Of a DNA stretch of 64,000 nucleotides, positions 33,276 to 41,931 are shown piece after piece. The notes under the pieces were generated by a model. The model saw only the letters and a program-made list of their open reading frames with translations, was not told the DNA's origin and did no database searches. The DNA is taken from NCBI RefSeq assembly GCF_000278115.1, contig NZ_JH725116.1:30517-94516 (forward strand), written 5' to 3'. Source of the stretch: Bartonella sp. DB5-6 (GTDB taxonomy: Bacteria > Pseudomonadota > Alphaproteobacteria > Rhizobiales > Rhizobiaceae). The position numbers and the translations under genes are program-made. The stretch's first letter is position 1. Each line of letters begins with the position of its first letter.

Positions 33276-35505
33276 AGTAATTCCTCCCCTTATTAATCGT
33301 AAAAACACAAGAGTCATTGGGCATATAAGTGACTATACACCAGAACAGCTTCAAGAACTTTTCGCGAAAAATAAGGAAAAGCTAAGAGGTTCCATTACAG
33401 GAAATAATGGTGCAACAGAAGAAGATGGTCCACATCCAAGTGTTGCTGGTGCTTTTGGATGGGGGGCTCTTCATGGGTTAACTATGGGCTATGATGATGA
33501 AGCAGCAGGGTTGACATCAGCACTTTGGGAGGGGTTGTGGAATGGAACAGATAAGGCAGTCAAAAAATATAATGAAGTGACAAAACGATGGCGTGATTAT
33601 CAAAGAGCGGCGAACCGAGATCATTTTTATGCATCTCTTGCGGGGAATTTAACGGGGGCAGCGGCACCCATAATAGCTTCTGCCTTCTTTCCACCCGCAG
33701 CAGGAGCTACTGCTGCTGCGCGTTCCGCTCTTGGGGCTGATGTGCTTTTGGGAAGTAGAGCAGGTGCCACAGGAGTACGAATAACGAGTAAAGCTTTAGC
33801 TGCAGGAGAAAGGGCGGTGCAATCTGCTTTAGCAGAAGGTGCAGAACGGACAGCGGCAAAAGCAGCAGGTGAAGCCGCAATGAAAGCAGTAGCAAGTAAA
33901 GAGGCGGCAAAGTTTAGCTTGGGGCGTGCAGCAAAAACTGGAGCCATTTATGGTGGGATAGCAGGCAGTGGTGAGGGGGAAGGGCTTGCAGATACTCTAG
34001 TGTCTGCTGGGCTTGGTGCAGGGCTAGGCGTTGCAACACCATTTGTTGCCAGTGGTGTATCAAAAGCAACATCTTTTGCGACAAGATCACTTAAAAAAAC
34101 GCCTGCTATTGTGAAAAAAACACCTGAGGCTCTCAAAAACACAGTTGGAAAATTGTTTGGTAAAACTGAACCAATAACACAAGGTGTAGAAAAAGAGGCA
34201 TTTCAGATAAGCGATAGAGCGCTTAGGGATGTAAGCCAAACTTTAGGGGATGAAGGTGTTGATAAGCTTGAAAGGGCATTAAAACAGCGTGGTCCTGATT
34301 CAATGATTATTGATCTTCATGATGGGCTTGCTACAAGAGCTTTTAAGGCAGCAAAAAAAGACCATGATATATATTCGCTCATAAGTAATCGTTTGAACGA
34401 AAGGCAAGGTGCAAGTGCACTGCGGGTAAAGGATGCGTTGACAGATGTGATGGGTCCAAAAGTAGATACGCTTAATTTAAAGCAAGAGATTATCAAACAA
34501 GCACAGAAAAAGGCTGAACCATTTTATGAGAGGGCGAAAGCTTCTCCTATTTCTAATGCTGTCAGTAAAGATTTATCGCGGTTGCAAGAAACTCCTGCCT
34601 TCCAAAAAGCCTATAAAAAAGCAATTGCGCAAATGACAAATGAAGCGGATGCAACAGTTATAGGGAGCAATGGATATCCAAAACTGAATATGCGGATTTT
34701 ACATAAGATGAAAGAGGTTTTGGATGATCAAATTAAATCTGCACGTATCAAAGGAAAATGGGGATATGCTCGAGATTTGACTGATTTCAAACAACGCATT
34801 CTGGACGTTTTGGATACATCATCTCCAGATTATGCTAAAGCACGGAAAATTTATTATGACGAGCGTACTATTGGTGATGCCTTAGAGCAAGGAGAGCAAG
34901 CGCTGAAGAAGAGCGTTAATCTCGACACAATCAACAGTCAACTTTCGGGTTTTGGGTTGATGGAAAAAGATGCGTTTCAAAAAGGTGTACGGTCGCAACT
35001 AGAGGATGCGGCAGGCAATGCACAGAATTTTGACCACAATCTTTTGAGTTTGTTTGACACGCAAAATGGTCAAGAAAAATTACAGCGTATTTTTGGTGAG
35101 GATAAAGCCAAGCAACTTATGAAAGTGTTGCGACCAGAAGTGGAAAGAACAAAGCTTTTTGCACGAATGCCAAACCATATGGGTGAAGTGGAAGAGAGGG
35201 GGGCACAACAGACTATGGGTATAGGAAAGATTGCTTTCATCAAGGCAGTTGTAAAAAATTTCTTAGGGAAATTTGGACGCAAACTCTCAAGCGTCCATAA
35301 AGATACTGAAAGAGATATTGCAGCGCTTATAACAGCGCGGGAAAAAGGAGATTTTGGGTTAGCAAGAGAAAAAGCTGTTGAATTAATTAAGAAGTTTCAT
35401 GAAGCAGAAAAGAAACGCTTAATAACCAAAGAAGACCACACAAAATTCTTCAATTTTCTTGGCATTCTTTTGAATAGCAGTGCTGATAGAACGGTTATAA
35501 ACTAA
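33268..35505 (+). CDS. Large putative DNA-injection protein (second)
   Basis: About 745 residues from the ATG at 33268, with AAGGAG nine bases upstream; overlaps the previous gene by 8 bases. Residues about 115-250 are Ala/Gly-rich with glycine-zipper patterns ('GNLTGAAAPIIASAFFPPAAGATAAARSALG', 'GSGEGEGLADTLVSAGLGAGLGVATPFVASG'), suited to forming a membrane channel; the rest is helical ('RLQETPAFQKAYKKAIAQMTNEADATV'). This fits an ejected protein that makes the DNA conduit across the periplasm. Confidence 0.72.
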   Translation: MAEVIPPLINRKNTRVIGHISDYTPEQLQELFAKNKEKLRGSITGNNGATEEDGPHPSVAGAFGWGALHGLTMGYDDEAAGLTSALWEGLWNGTDKAVKKYNEVTKRWRDYQRAANRDHFYASLAGNLTGAAAPIIASAFFPPAAGATAAARSALGADVLLGSRAGATGVRITSKALAAGERAVQSALAEGAERTAAKAAGEAAMKAVASKEAAKFSLGRAAKTGAIYGGIAGSGEGEGLADTLVSAGLGAGLGVATPFVASGVSKATSFATRSLKKTPAIVKKTPEALKNTVGKLFGKTEPITQGVEKEAFQISDRALRDVSQTLGDEGVDKLERALKQRGPDSMIIDLHDGLATRAFKAAKKDHDIYSLISNRLNERQGASALRVKDALTDVMGPKVDTLNLKQEIIKQAQKKAEPFYERAKASPISNAVSKDLSRLQETPAFQKAYKKAIAQMTNEADATVIGSNGYPKLNMRILHKMKEVLDDQIKSARIKGKWGYARDLTDFKQRILDVLDTSSPDYAKARKIYYDERTIGDALEQGEQALKKSVNLDTINSQLSGFGLMEKDAFQKGVRSQLEDAAGNAQNFDHNLLSLFDTQNGQEKLQRIFGEDKAKQLMKVLRPEVERTKLFARMPNHMGEVEERGAQQTMGIGKIAFIKAVVKNFLGKFGRKLSSVHKDTERDIAALITAREKGDFGLAREKAVELIKKFHEAEKKRLITKEDHTKFFNFLGILLNSSADRTVIN

Positions 35506-36497
35506 TGATCAATTTTCATCCCAATGTGAAGCGTGCTATCTCACAGGCAGCACAAAAATATGGTTTGCCGGAAAGCTTTCTTGAACGTGTCGCCATGATA
35601 GAAAGTAACGGTAATCCAAATGCAAGAAATAAGAACAGCAGTGCAGGGGGGCTGTATCAATTTTTAGATTCAACAGCAAAGCAATATCAACTCAATAACA
35701 AGTTTGATCCCTTTCAAGCAACCGATGCTATGGCACGGTTAACGAAAGATAATACGCGTTATTTAGCTACAGCATTAGGCAGAGCGCCGTCAGAAGCAGA
35801 ACTTTATCTTGCACACCAACAAGGACCAGCAGGGGCAGTAAAGCTTATCAAAAATCCACATATTCCAGCAAGCCAGCTTTTAGGGCGTCAAGCAGTCGTC
35901 CTTAACGGAGGTCATAGTGAAGCTACAGCGGGGGATTTTACGAATCATATTTATAGGCTTTACAACAAAACGGGAGATACTTCGAATGGTATGACACCAC
36001 AAAGCCAAAGCAATGGGCAAGCAGCACCAAACGAGGTCGGTCCTTTTCATGGGTTTGAGAGGCTTCAAAAGACACTTCAAGGTAATCAAGTGGGTCAAGG
36101 TGATCAAGGGGGCAGCCAATTGATGGCATATGACACGCCATTCCCAAACAGAATGATGGCACCTGAAAGCAGAAACAATTTAACAGAACAGGCTATGGAA
36201 ACGACACCATTGCAAGCACAAGGCATTGATGCAGGTGCTCTTAAAAAGGGTTTTTCCGGTTTGCTTCATTTAATGAGAGAGAATGGAGAAAGGCAAAAAC
36301 AGCAGGCACAGATGGTACAGCAACAAATGTTACAGCAACCAATCATGGCGGGTTTCTCACAATCGACTAGGCGCCCGACAGATTTAACACCTCTGATTGA
36401 TCCCTCTAGGCGGCAATCTGTCGGTTCCTATAGGCGGCAAAAAGAAGAGCAATTGCGCGAAGAGTTATTAAGAAGAACGGGGGCTTATCATGTCTGA
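35505..36497 (+). CDS. Virion lytic transglycosylase (SLT domain)
   Basis: 330 residues. 'KYGLPESFLERVAMIESNGNPNARNKNSSAGGLYQFLDSTAKQY' is the SLT/lysozyme-like domain with catalytic Glu33 in the 'ES' motif; 'LYLAHQQGPAGAVKLI' completes it. Only the N-terminal 150 residues are enzymatic; the rest is Gln-rich and probably structural. It would open peptidoglycan during DNA entry. One-base overlap (A of stop/start) with the upstream injection gene. Confidence 0.9.
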   Translation: MINFHPNVKRAISQAAQKYGLPESFLERVAMIESNGNPNARNKNSSAGGLYQFLDSTAKQYQLNNKFDPFQATDAMARLTKDNTRYLATALGRAPSEAELYLAHQQGPAGAVKLIKNPHIPASQLLGRQAVVLNGGHSEATAGDFTNHIYRLYNKTGDTSNGMTPQSQSNGQAAPNEVGPFHGFERLQKTLQGNQVGQGDQGGSQLMAYDTPFPNRMMAPESRNNLTEQAMETTPLQAQGIDAGALKKGFSGLLHLMRENGERQKQQAQMVQQQMLQQPIMAGFSQSTRRPTDLTPLIDPSRRQSVGSYRRQKEEQLREELLRRTGAYHV

Positions 36498-37470
36498 TAT
36501 TTATGACTGGTCACTCACAGCTGATCAAAATGCCAATTCAGATAGTATGATCAATTGGGCAGAAGGGCAGCCGCCTAGTTCTGTCAATGATAGTGCGCGA
36601 GTCATGATGCAGCGTATACGTGAATATCTTGCCGATAATGGCGGTTCTCTTGACTCAAAGTTTATTGTGAATGGAAAGGAACAAACAACATCAATCCTGT
36701 TAACGACGGTTTCGTCAATAGCGAAATATAAAAACGATATCATTATCCGTTTTAAGGCGCGTGGTATGAATATTGGCACGACAACAATAAACATGAATAA
36801 TATAGGAGCAAAGCCACTCTATAAAGCCACCAGCACGGGGATAGTACCATTGACAGGCGGTGAGTTACAAACAGGGGGCATTTATGAAATAGTCTATAAT
36901 GATGGCGCATCAACAAAAGGTCTTGAGGGCTGGTATCTTTTAAATCCTACCCCCATTCCACCACCAAAGGTCGAAACCTTTCCTTGCGGTTTTATTGCGA
37001 CCTTTGCTATGCAAGAAGTGCCAAACGGTTGGCTTTTATGTGATGGCGCTACTTATGAACGCAAGGATTATCCGCAATTATTCAAGGCGATAGGGGATAA
37101 ATGGGGAAAAAACAGCGATACAACCTTTAAAGTTCCAGACTTTAGAGGAATGTTTTTGCGTGGCTTTGACAATGGTCGCGGTTTAGACAGAAATAGAAAA
37201 TTTGCTGATATACAGCAAGATTGCCTTAAATCGCACACACATGTTGCCACCATTGAAAAAGCGGGGGAGCATACCCACAACTTTCGCTATCAAATATTTG
37301 GATGGCCAGCGAATAGAGTTGGTCGAAGGAATCCATATTATGATCCTGATTACACCACAGGAGTAACGGAGCCTGCTGGGGCACACACGCATAAGGTAAC
37401 CATATCTTCAACAGGTGAAACAGAAACACGCCCTGTTAATATAACGGTTGTTTATGCTATAAAATCATAA
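36490..37470 (+). CDS. Tail fibre protein with phage tail-collar domain
   Basis: 326 residues. 'MSDIYDWSLTADQNANSDSMINWAEGQPPSSVNDSARVMMQRI' is the usual virion-attachment start of such fibres. 'PCGFIATFAMQEVPNGWLLCDGATYERKDYPQLFKAIGDKWG' followed by 'KVPDFRGMFLRGFDNGRGLD' is the tail-collar domain, and the C-terminus is His-rich ('SHTH', 'HTHNF', 'AHTHKV'), which in related fibres binds metal. A likely host-recognition or baseplate component. Confidence 0.9.
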   Translation: MSDIYDWSLTADQNANSDSMINWAEGQPPSSVNDSARVMMQRIREYLADNGGSLDSKFIVNGKEQTTSILLTTVSSIAKYKNDIIIRFKARGMNIGTTTINMNNIGAKPLYKATSTGIVPLTGGELQTGGIYEIVYNDGASTKGLEGWYLLNPTPIPPPKVETFPCGFIATFAMQEVPNGWLLCDGATYERKDYPQLFKAIGDKWGKNSDTTFKVPDFRGMFLRGFDNGRGLDRNRKFADIQQDCLKSHTHVATIEKAGEHTHNFRYQIFGWPANRVGRRNPYYDPDYTTGVTEPAGAHTHKVTISSTGETETRPVNITVVYAIKS

Positions 37471-37479
37471 GGTTTTCAG

Positions 37480-37743
37480 ATGATCAATAATCCGTCTGCT
37501 ATTGATGATATTGCGGACGCGGAGCAAATCCGCGTCCTTTTTTATGCAAGCAATAGAATGGTTCATGCGCCATTGAATAAGGTGCTTAATCTTGTCAAAA
37601 GCGACATACAGCATGATCTTTTAAGCGCTTTTGCAGAATATAAAGAAGCGACAGATAAACGCATAGAGACCATGCAAAAACTTATTGATGAATTACAGTC
37701 TCTCATCCCCAAAAATCTCAAAAACAGACTTATTAAGGAATGA
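37480..37743 (+). CDS. Small phage protein between two fibre genes
   Basis: 87 residues: an N-terminal segment 'IADAEQIRVLFYASNRMVHAPLNKVLNLVKSDI' and a C-terminal coiled coil ('EYKEATDKRIETMQKLIDELQSLI'). It may be a fibre connector or assembly chaperone. No family recognised. Confidence 0.6.
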   Translation: MINNPSAIDDIADAEQIRVLFYASNRMVHAPLNKVLNLVKSDIQHDLLSAFAEYKEATDKRIETMQKLIDELQSLIPKNLKNRLIKE

Positions 37744-37749
37744 ACCGCG

Positions 37750-39453
37750 ATGCCATTACCCTATCATACGCATATATTTAAGCTTGAACCAGCAACAAAG
37801 AAAGAAGTCAAAGAAGGTGTTTTAGATAGTAAGGCTCTTGCACCTGTTTCAGTGGGGAGTGCAGCAGCTTATGAGGTAGAATATTTTGCAACTGCTGCTC
37901 AAGGGAAAAAGGCTGATGATGCTGCTGCAAAGAGAGATATTGGAGCTCTTGCTTACAAAGATAAGGTCACAATCCACGATATTGAAGCAAGTGGTGAAGC
38001 GCATGAGAATGCGATTTTATCAGGTGCTGGCTGGGTAAAAATATCGCCTTTAGGGATTGGCGATATGAAGGCTGCTATATATGACCCCGACAATGTGGGG
38101 TCAAATGCATTTTCTATGGAAAATATGCACGAGGGTCCTACCAAAAAGATTTTAACCACAGAAGAAAGATCAAAGCTACGATGGTTGAGTGCTACCCAAC
38201 CAACAATAGAAAAGTGGCATAAGGGAAGTGAAGGTGTTTATTATCCCATATCTCCGGTAGATCTCAAAAATACCATTAGTTATTTTGTAGGCTCAAAGTC
38301 TTTTGGTATGTCAAAATCAGTCTATGATCCAGATAAAATAGAAAAAGATGCCTTTGATATGGAGAATATGAAAGAGGGGAACACGCATCTTATTTTAACC
38401 CCTCAAGAACGTGCACAGATTGCAAAAATTGATAAAATTGAAGATGTGGCACAACACGCACAGGAAAGCGCACAACAAGGGCTTTATGCAGCAAGTGAGG
38501 CAAAGAGTATTGGGAGTGCTGCATTAAATACAGCGAAAGATGCGCAAGATCACGCTGTAGATGCGAAAAATACCGCTGAGTCCGCACAAAAAACAGGAGA
38601 CAGGGCACAAGCTGTGGCAAGTGTCGCACAAGAAACAGCGGATAGTGTACAGAAAAAAGTTGATCTCATTCAACCTCTTGCAAAACAAGACTGGATTGAT
38701 GGCACAAAAACAGTTGATGCCCTTATCTCACCAGCCAAACTGATGGCTTCAATCAAAGCAAATAGTAGCAATAGCAGCGGCGGTGGCAACAATGGTGGCG
38801 GGGTAAGCAAACCTGTTGAAATTCTGATGACGGAAAGTGGAGATATTCCACTGCCTGCTGGTATTACTTCTGACACCGATATCGAAGTATGGGCTTGGGG
38901 TGGTGGAGGTGGTGGCGTTAAGGATGGCGGCGGCGGAGGAGGTCAATGCGTGCATGTTAAAATGAAAGGTTCTGATTTAGATAAATTAAAAACAGCTTAC
39001 ATTGGTCGTGGTGGTAAAGGCAACGACAGTAACATTTTATGCAATGGTGGTAGAACAATGATCAAAGGGCTTGTTACAGCAGAAGGAGGATATTCCGTCT
39101 CCATGGCTCTCGTTAACTTTGGAGGGAAAGGCGGTGATGGAGGAGGAAACAGAGGGGGCAGCAGTGGGGAGAGTTTTATTTTTTCTGGTGGGAATGGTGG
39201 AGGAAGTGGAAGTGACGGCAAGAGAGCTGGTACCGGTGGAAGTTCTTTTCTTGGCGGCGGCGGTGGAGGTGGTGGTCAATGCAAGGGTTCTATCATGGGG
39301 CAGGGTGGTGAGAGTTACAAAGGTGGTAACGGTGGTAGAGGTGGTAAAGAATGTGGTGGTGGCGGCGGGGGATATTTTGATGGGAAATCCGGAGGCGACA
39401 AAATTGGCGGCGATGGTGGAGATGGTGCAGTACTCATAAAGGTATATTTATAA
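37750..39453 (+). CDS. Tail fibre with glycine-rich C-terminal adhesin region
   Basis: 567 residues. Beta-rich N-terminus starting 'MPLPYHTHIFKLEPATKKEVKEG', two repeated modules ('YDPDNVGSNAFSMENMHEGPTKKILT' and 'YDPDKIEKDAFDMENMKEGNTHLILT'), a heptad Ala/Gln/Asp coiled coil (about 235-300), a Ser/Gly hinge, then about 180 residues with dense GGxG runs interrupted by short variable loops. The last region resembles the polyglycine-helix adhesins at the tips of some phage fibres (for example S16 gp38). It is probably the receptor-binding protein. Confidence 0.82.
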   Translation: MPLPYHTHIFKLEPATKKEVKEGVLDSKALAPVSVGSAAAYEVEYFATAAQGKKADDAAAKRDIGALAYKDKVTIHDIEASGEAHENAILSGAGWVKISPLGIGDMKAAIYDPDNVGSNAFSMENMHEGPTKKILTTEERSKLRWLSATQPTIEKWHKGSEGVYYPISPVDLKNTISYFVGSKSFGMSKSVYDPDKIEKDAFDMENMKEGNTHLILTPQERAQIAKIDKIEDVAQHAQESAQQGLYAASEAKSIGSAALNTAKDAQDHAVDAKNTAESAQKTGDRAQAVASVAQETADSVQKKVDLIQPLAKQDWIDGTKTVDALISPAKLMASIKANSSNSSGGGNNGGGVSKPVEILMTESGDIPLPAGITSDTDIEVWAWGGGGGGVKDGGGGGGQCVHVKMKGSDLDKLKTAYIGRGGKGNDSNILCNGGRTMIKGLVTAEGGYSVSMALVNFGGKGGDGGGNRGGSSGESFIFSGGNGGGSGSDGKRAGTGGSSFLGGGGGGGGQCKGSIMGQGGESYKGGNGGRGGKECGGGGGGYFDGKSGGDKIGGDGGDGAVLIKVYL

Positions 39454-39466
39454 GGTGAATTGAATA

Positions 39467-40132
39467 ATGGCACGGAAAATAAATAAAAATTGTCTTGCTT
39501 GTTTAAAAAGATGGGAAGGTTTGCGCTTACAAGCTTATCAAGATGCTTCTGGTGTTTTGACCATTGGCTATGGACATACAGGAAAAGCTGGTAAGCCGGC
39601 AGTTGTTGAGGGTATGGTGATTACAGAAAAAAAAGCTGAAACCATGCTTTTAGCAGATTTGCAGCAATATGAGGGAGCGGTAGAAAAAGCGGTTTGTGTG
39701 AATTTAAGTGACGAGCAGTTTGGTGCTCTTGTTTCCTTTTGTTATAATGTAGGTATTTCAGCTTTCCAAAATTCTACGTTGCTTAAAAGACTCAACAAAG
39801 GTGATTATGAAGCGATACCTGCCGAATTACAAAAATGGACCAAAGCGGGAGGGAAACGTTTACAAGGTCTTGTCCACCGGCGTGCAGCAGAAGCAGGATT
39901 ATGGGCAAAAGGTGCTTTTGTTTCCTCCAACTACCAAACGGTAGAAACAAAGGATTCAACAGGTCTTTTCAAAGCAGAAGCATTGGCACCCATTATTGGG
40001 TCTTTCTCAGGTCTTGGTGGTTTTTTAGCTGGCAATGGTCCTATCCAATGGGCATTAGCCGCTATTATGGTTTTGGCAGCAGGTGCTGGTATTTTCTTTG
40101 TTGCTAAACGCTTTCAGGAGCACTGTTTATGA
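39467..40132 (+). CDS. Endolysin (T4-lysozyme family, GH24) with C-terminal membrane segment
   Basis: 221 residues. The catalytic triad is Glu17, Asp26, Thr32 in 'RWEGLRLQAYQDASGVLTIGYGHT', with the exact 9 and 6 spacing of T4 lysozyme; 'FCYNVGISAFQNSTLLKRLNKGDYEAIP' and 'LVHRRAAEAGLWAKG' continue the fold. It has no N-terminal signal or SAR helix. Instead residues about 194-216 are a membrane segment followed by a basic end ('AKRFQEH'). Its stop overlaps the spanin start (ATGATG). Confidence 0.93.
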   Translation: MARKINKNCLACLKRWEGLRLQAYQDASGVLTIGYGHTGKAGKPAVVEGMVITEKKAETMLLADLQQYEGAVEKAVCVNLSDEQFGALVSFCYNVGISAFQNSTLLKRLNKGDYEAIPAELQKWTKAGGKRLQGLVHRRAAEAGLWAKGAFVSSNYQTVETKDSTGLFKAEALAPIIGSFSGLGGFLAGNGPIQWALAAIMVLAAGAGIFFVAKRFQEHCL

Positions 40133-40356
40133 TGTTCTGGATGAAAAGAAATCTTATGCTAACAGGTGCGGTTTTATCCGCTTTTTTTATTGCCTTAGCT
40201 AGAGCCTTTACCCTTGGAAAAAAGGTTGAACAGCAAAAGCAAACAGAAAATGCTTTAAAAGCAGCAACAGCACGGCTTGAGGTAGAAAATGAAATTAACA
40301 AAAAAAGCGATGCTGATGTGCGTGCTGCTCTCTCTGATTGGTTGCGCGACAAATAA
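40129..40356 (+). CDS. Inner-membrane spanin (Rz-like)
   Basis: 75 residues: one N-terminal membrane helix ('LMLTGAVLSAFFIALARAF'), then a charged coiled coil ('KKVEQQKQTENALKAATARLEVENEINKKSD'). This is the i-spanin plan. The o-spanin gene begins inside its last third in another frame, as in lambda Rz/Rz1. Acts in the final lysis step by fusing inner and outer membranes. Confidence 0.82.
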   Translation: MMFWMKRNLMLTGAVLSAFFIALARAFTLGKKVEQQKQTENALKAATARLEVENEINKKSDADVRAALSDWLRDK

Positions 40357-40507
40357 ATATAGCTCTTCTTGTGTTGGTTGGTTGCCCATTTATGTAAGCC
40401 GGAAAGATCTTATTGTTATCAGTTCGAACTTAGCAAGAGAGATCTTGAAGCATAACAAGCAGGGTGAGTACTTGTGTGGGTGGCAACATGTCCAGAAAAA
40501 AAACTGA
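40289..40507 (+). CDS. Outer-membrane spanin lipoprotein (Rz1-like)
   Basis: 72 residues with a lipoprotein signal: 'KKAMLMCVLLSLIGC', lipobox Cys at residue 19. It overlaps the i-spanin gene by 68 bases in a different frame and the next gene by 20 bases. Together with the i-spanin it should bridge the periplasm. Unlike Rz1 it is not Pro-rich. Confidence 0.8.
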   Translation: MKLTKKAMLMCVLLSLIGCATNKYSSSCVGWLPIYVSRKDLIVISSNLAREILKHNKQGEYLCGWQHVQKKN

Positions 40508-40706
40508 AAAACACATAGAGCTTTCGGACACAGAAAAAGAGATGCTTCAGGAAATGATCATCACCTACCAAAGCGTTAAAATGATGTCTCGCTTGATGAA
40601 GTGGGGTGCATTTTTTCTTTTTTTGTTGATCCTTGATTTTGCACGCCTCATGGATGCGCTAGATAATATCTGCGCCCATTTAAAGCAATGGTTCTCAAAA
40701 AATTAG
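40488..40706 (+). CDS. Small lysis-module membrane protein (possible holin)
   Basis: 72 residues from the ATG at 40488 ('MSRKKTEKHIELSDTEKEML'). One clear membrane helix ('KWGAFFLFLLILDFARLMDAL') after a charged N-terminal half. It sits at the end of the lysis cassette. It is the only candidate holin seen, but the single helix makes this tentative. A truncated paralogue lies at 45345-45482. Confidence 0.62.
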   Translation: MSRKKTEKHIELSDTEKEMLQEMIITYQSVKMMSRLMKWGAFFLFLLILDFARLMDALDNICAHLKQWFSKN

Positions 40707-40741
40707 CCCTACCCATACCTCTCCTTAAAATATGAAAGCCT

Positions 40742-41188
40742 ATGTTTAATATACCTAGCACAATTAGATTCTTAAAGACTGTTCAGAATGATGATGTGAT
40801 CTTAACACAAGATCCACTCTTAACTTCAGAAAAGAATCTCCAATGGCAAAAAATCTTTAATGATTTGCTCGTGAGTGGATACATGAATGGTAAAAAGAGA
40901 AAGAATAAAAAAGCAAATCTCGATATTAGTTTTCAGAAAGATATTATTGACTTCACTGATATTGATGCAGTTGAACAGCGTATAGAATCAATCAATTATT
41001 ACTTATCAGATTGTTTACTCAAGGACGACTTTGATTACTGTTACATCAGGAGATGTTCCACTCCTAGTCATTTTAATGATTTTTATTTTGGAGCAAAAGC
41101 AGATGGTAGTTGTTTTCTTTTGCACAAAGCAAGCGAGAAATACTGTAATATTTTTTATTCTAAAGTTGTGAAAAGGAGTTATGTTTAG
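40742..41188 (+). CDS. Cargo gene of unknown function between lysis cassette and Xre regulator
   Basis: 148 residues, no signal or membrane helix, with 'LQWQKIFNDLLVSGYMNGKKRKNKKANLDISFQKDIIDFTDIDAVEQRIESINYYLSDCLL' and a C-terminal 'SHFNDFYFGAKADGSCFLLHKASEKYC'. Its base composition is more AT-rich than the lysis genes, as for acquired genes. The stop is directly followed by the Xre start. In the related remnant the same slot holds a DinJ-YafQ toxin-antitoxin pair, so this may be a toxin or phage-defence gene. No family was recognised. Confidence 0.6.
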   Translation: MFNIPSTIRFLKTVQNDDVILTQDPLLTSEKNLQWQKIFNDLLVSGYMNGKKRKNKKANLDISFQKDIIDFTDIDAVEQRIESINYYLSDCLLKDDFDYCYIRRCSTPSHFNDFYFGAKADGSCFLLHKASEKYCNIFYSKVVKRSYV

Positions 41189-41557
41189 ATGCTAACACCA
41201 TTTGGTAAAACCTTACGCAAACTCCGCATTGATCATTCAGAACGCCTTTTAGATATGGCTAAAAAATTAGATATATCTGTAGCATTTTTATCTTCTGTCG
41301 AGATTGGCAAAAAGTCTGTTCCTGTAGGGCTGGAGGAAAAGATCATAGAGTTTTACGCTTTAGACCAAAAGATGGCATGTCTCTTAAGAAGAGAGGCTGA
41401 TGTTTGCCGCAAGAGTTTTACAATAAAGCCTTCTAATCCGTTGAGTCGTGAAATTGTTGGCATGTTTGTTAGAAATTTACATAATCTTTCACAACAAGAT
41501 TTAGCAGAATTCAAAAAATTATTAGAGAAAGTTAGCAAACAAGCATGCACTTTGTAG
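41189..41557 (+). CDS. Xre-family regulator beside attR
   Basis: 122 residues with helix-turn-helix 'RLLDMAKKLDISVAFLSSVEIGKKSVP' at about 19-45 and a conserved C-terminal helical part ('SQQDLAEFKKLLEKVSKQA'). It begins one base after the cargo gene's stop. A close paralogue (46212-46586) occupies the same end of the second remnant next to tRNA-Asn, without the cargo gene, so this regulator belongs to the phage end rather than to the cargo. Confidence 0.85.
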   Translation: MLTPFGKTLRKLRIDHSERLLDMAKKLDISVAFLSSVEIGKKSVPVGLEEKIIEFYALDQKMACLLRREADVCRKSFTIKPSNPLSREIVGMFVRNLHNLSQQDLAEFKKLLEKVSKQACTL

Positions 41558-41626
41558 AAGCATGTTCGAGAATCCTATTCCCGAACCTTTATTTACGAAT
41601 CCCGCACCTTGAAAAAACACACATAA

Positions 41627-41675
41627 AATCAACAAGTTATAGCACAACAAAAATGCTGTGGCGGAGGGGGTGGGA
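41627..41675. repeat. attR of the prophage (overlaps tRNA-Ser 3' end)
   Basis: Second copy of the 49-base direct repeat found at 7007-7055, with one mismatch. It includes the last 17 bases of tRNA-Ser with its CCA, and 32 bases beyond. Confidence 0.9.
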
Positions 41676-41748
41676 TTCGAACCCACGGTACAGTCTCCTG
41701 CACGCCGGTTTTCAAGACCGGTGCCTTAAACCGCTCGGCCACCCCTCC
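41659..41748 (-). tRNA. tRNA-Ser (UGA anticodon)
   Basis: Minus strand, 90 bases with encoded CCA. Acceptor stem GGAGGGG pairs with CCCCTCC; the anticodon stem CCGGT/ACCGG encloses loop CTTGAAA, anticodon TGA; a long variable arm and the TTCGAATCC T-loop are clear. Its 3' end is the integration site of the prophage, which rebuilt the gene from its own attP copy. Confidence 0.95.
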
Positions 41749-41931
41749 AAATTAAGTATGTCTTTTTGCAAAGTTCTTGCAAAAGGTCAATCATTTAAAT
41801 GTTTTTTTTACGTTTTTAATAAAATTTCTTGAATCTCCAATGCAATCATTTTCTAAGGTATAGTTTTTAAAAAATGTACAATTTCATTTTAGTCTGACGA
41901 ATCTTTCCGACAGGAATACAAAATCTGGAAG

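Larger units (their letters stand above)
7007..41675. mobile_element. Prophage (short-tailed, P22/N4-like), integrated in tRNA-Ser(UGA)
   Basis: Bounded by the direct repeat at 7007-7055 and 41627-41675. It contains integrase, recombination genes, divergent CI/Cro-type regulators, replication genes and SSB, terminase, portal, N4-gp56-type capsid, tail and injection proteins, fibres and lysis genes. No tape measure, sheath or tail-tube gene occurs inside it, which points to podovirus morphology. Most structural ORFs are full-length. Damage is limited to the internally deleted RuvC-like ORF and a frameshift in one repeat protein, so it could still be inducible. Confidence 0.9.

Noticed and set aside
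38997-39439. ORFs overlapping the glycine-rich fibre region
   Set aside because: Shadow frames of GGN-rich codons with Pro- or Val-rich composition and no independent support.
41189-41557. Xre protein as the dedicated antitoxin of the 40742 gene
   Set aside because: Its close paralogue at 46212 occurs without that gene, so it belongs to the phage end; a specific pairing is not supported.
41545-41832. ORF across tRNA-Ser
   Set aside because: It runs antisense through a clear tRNA gene and attR.
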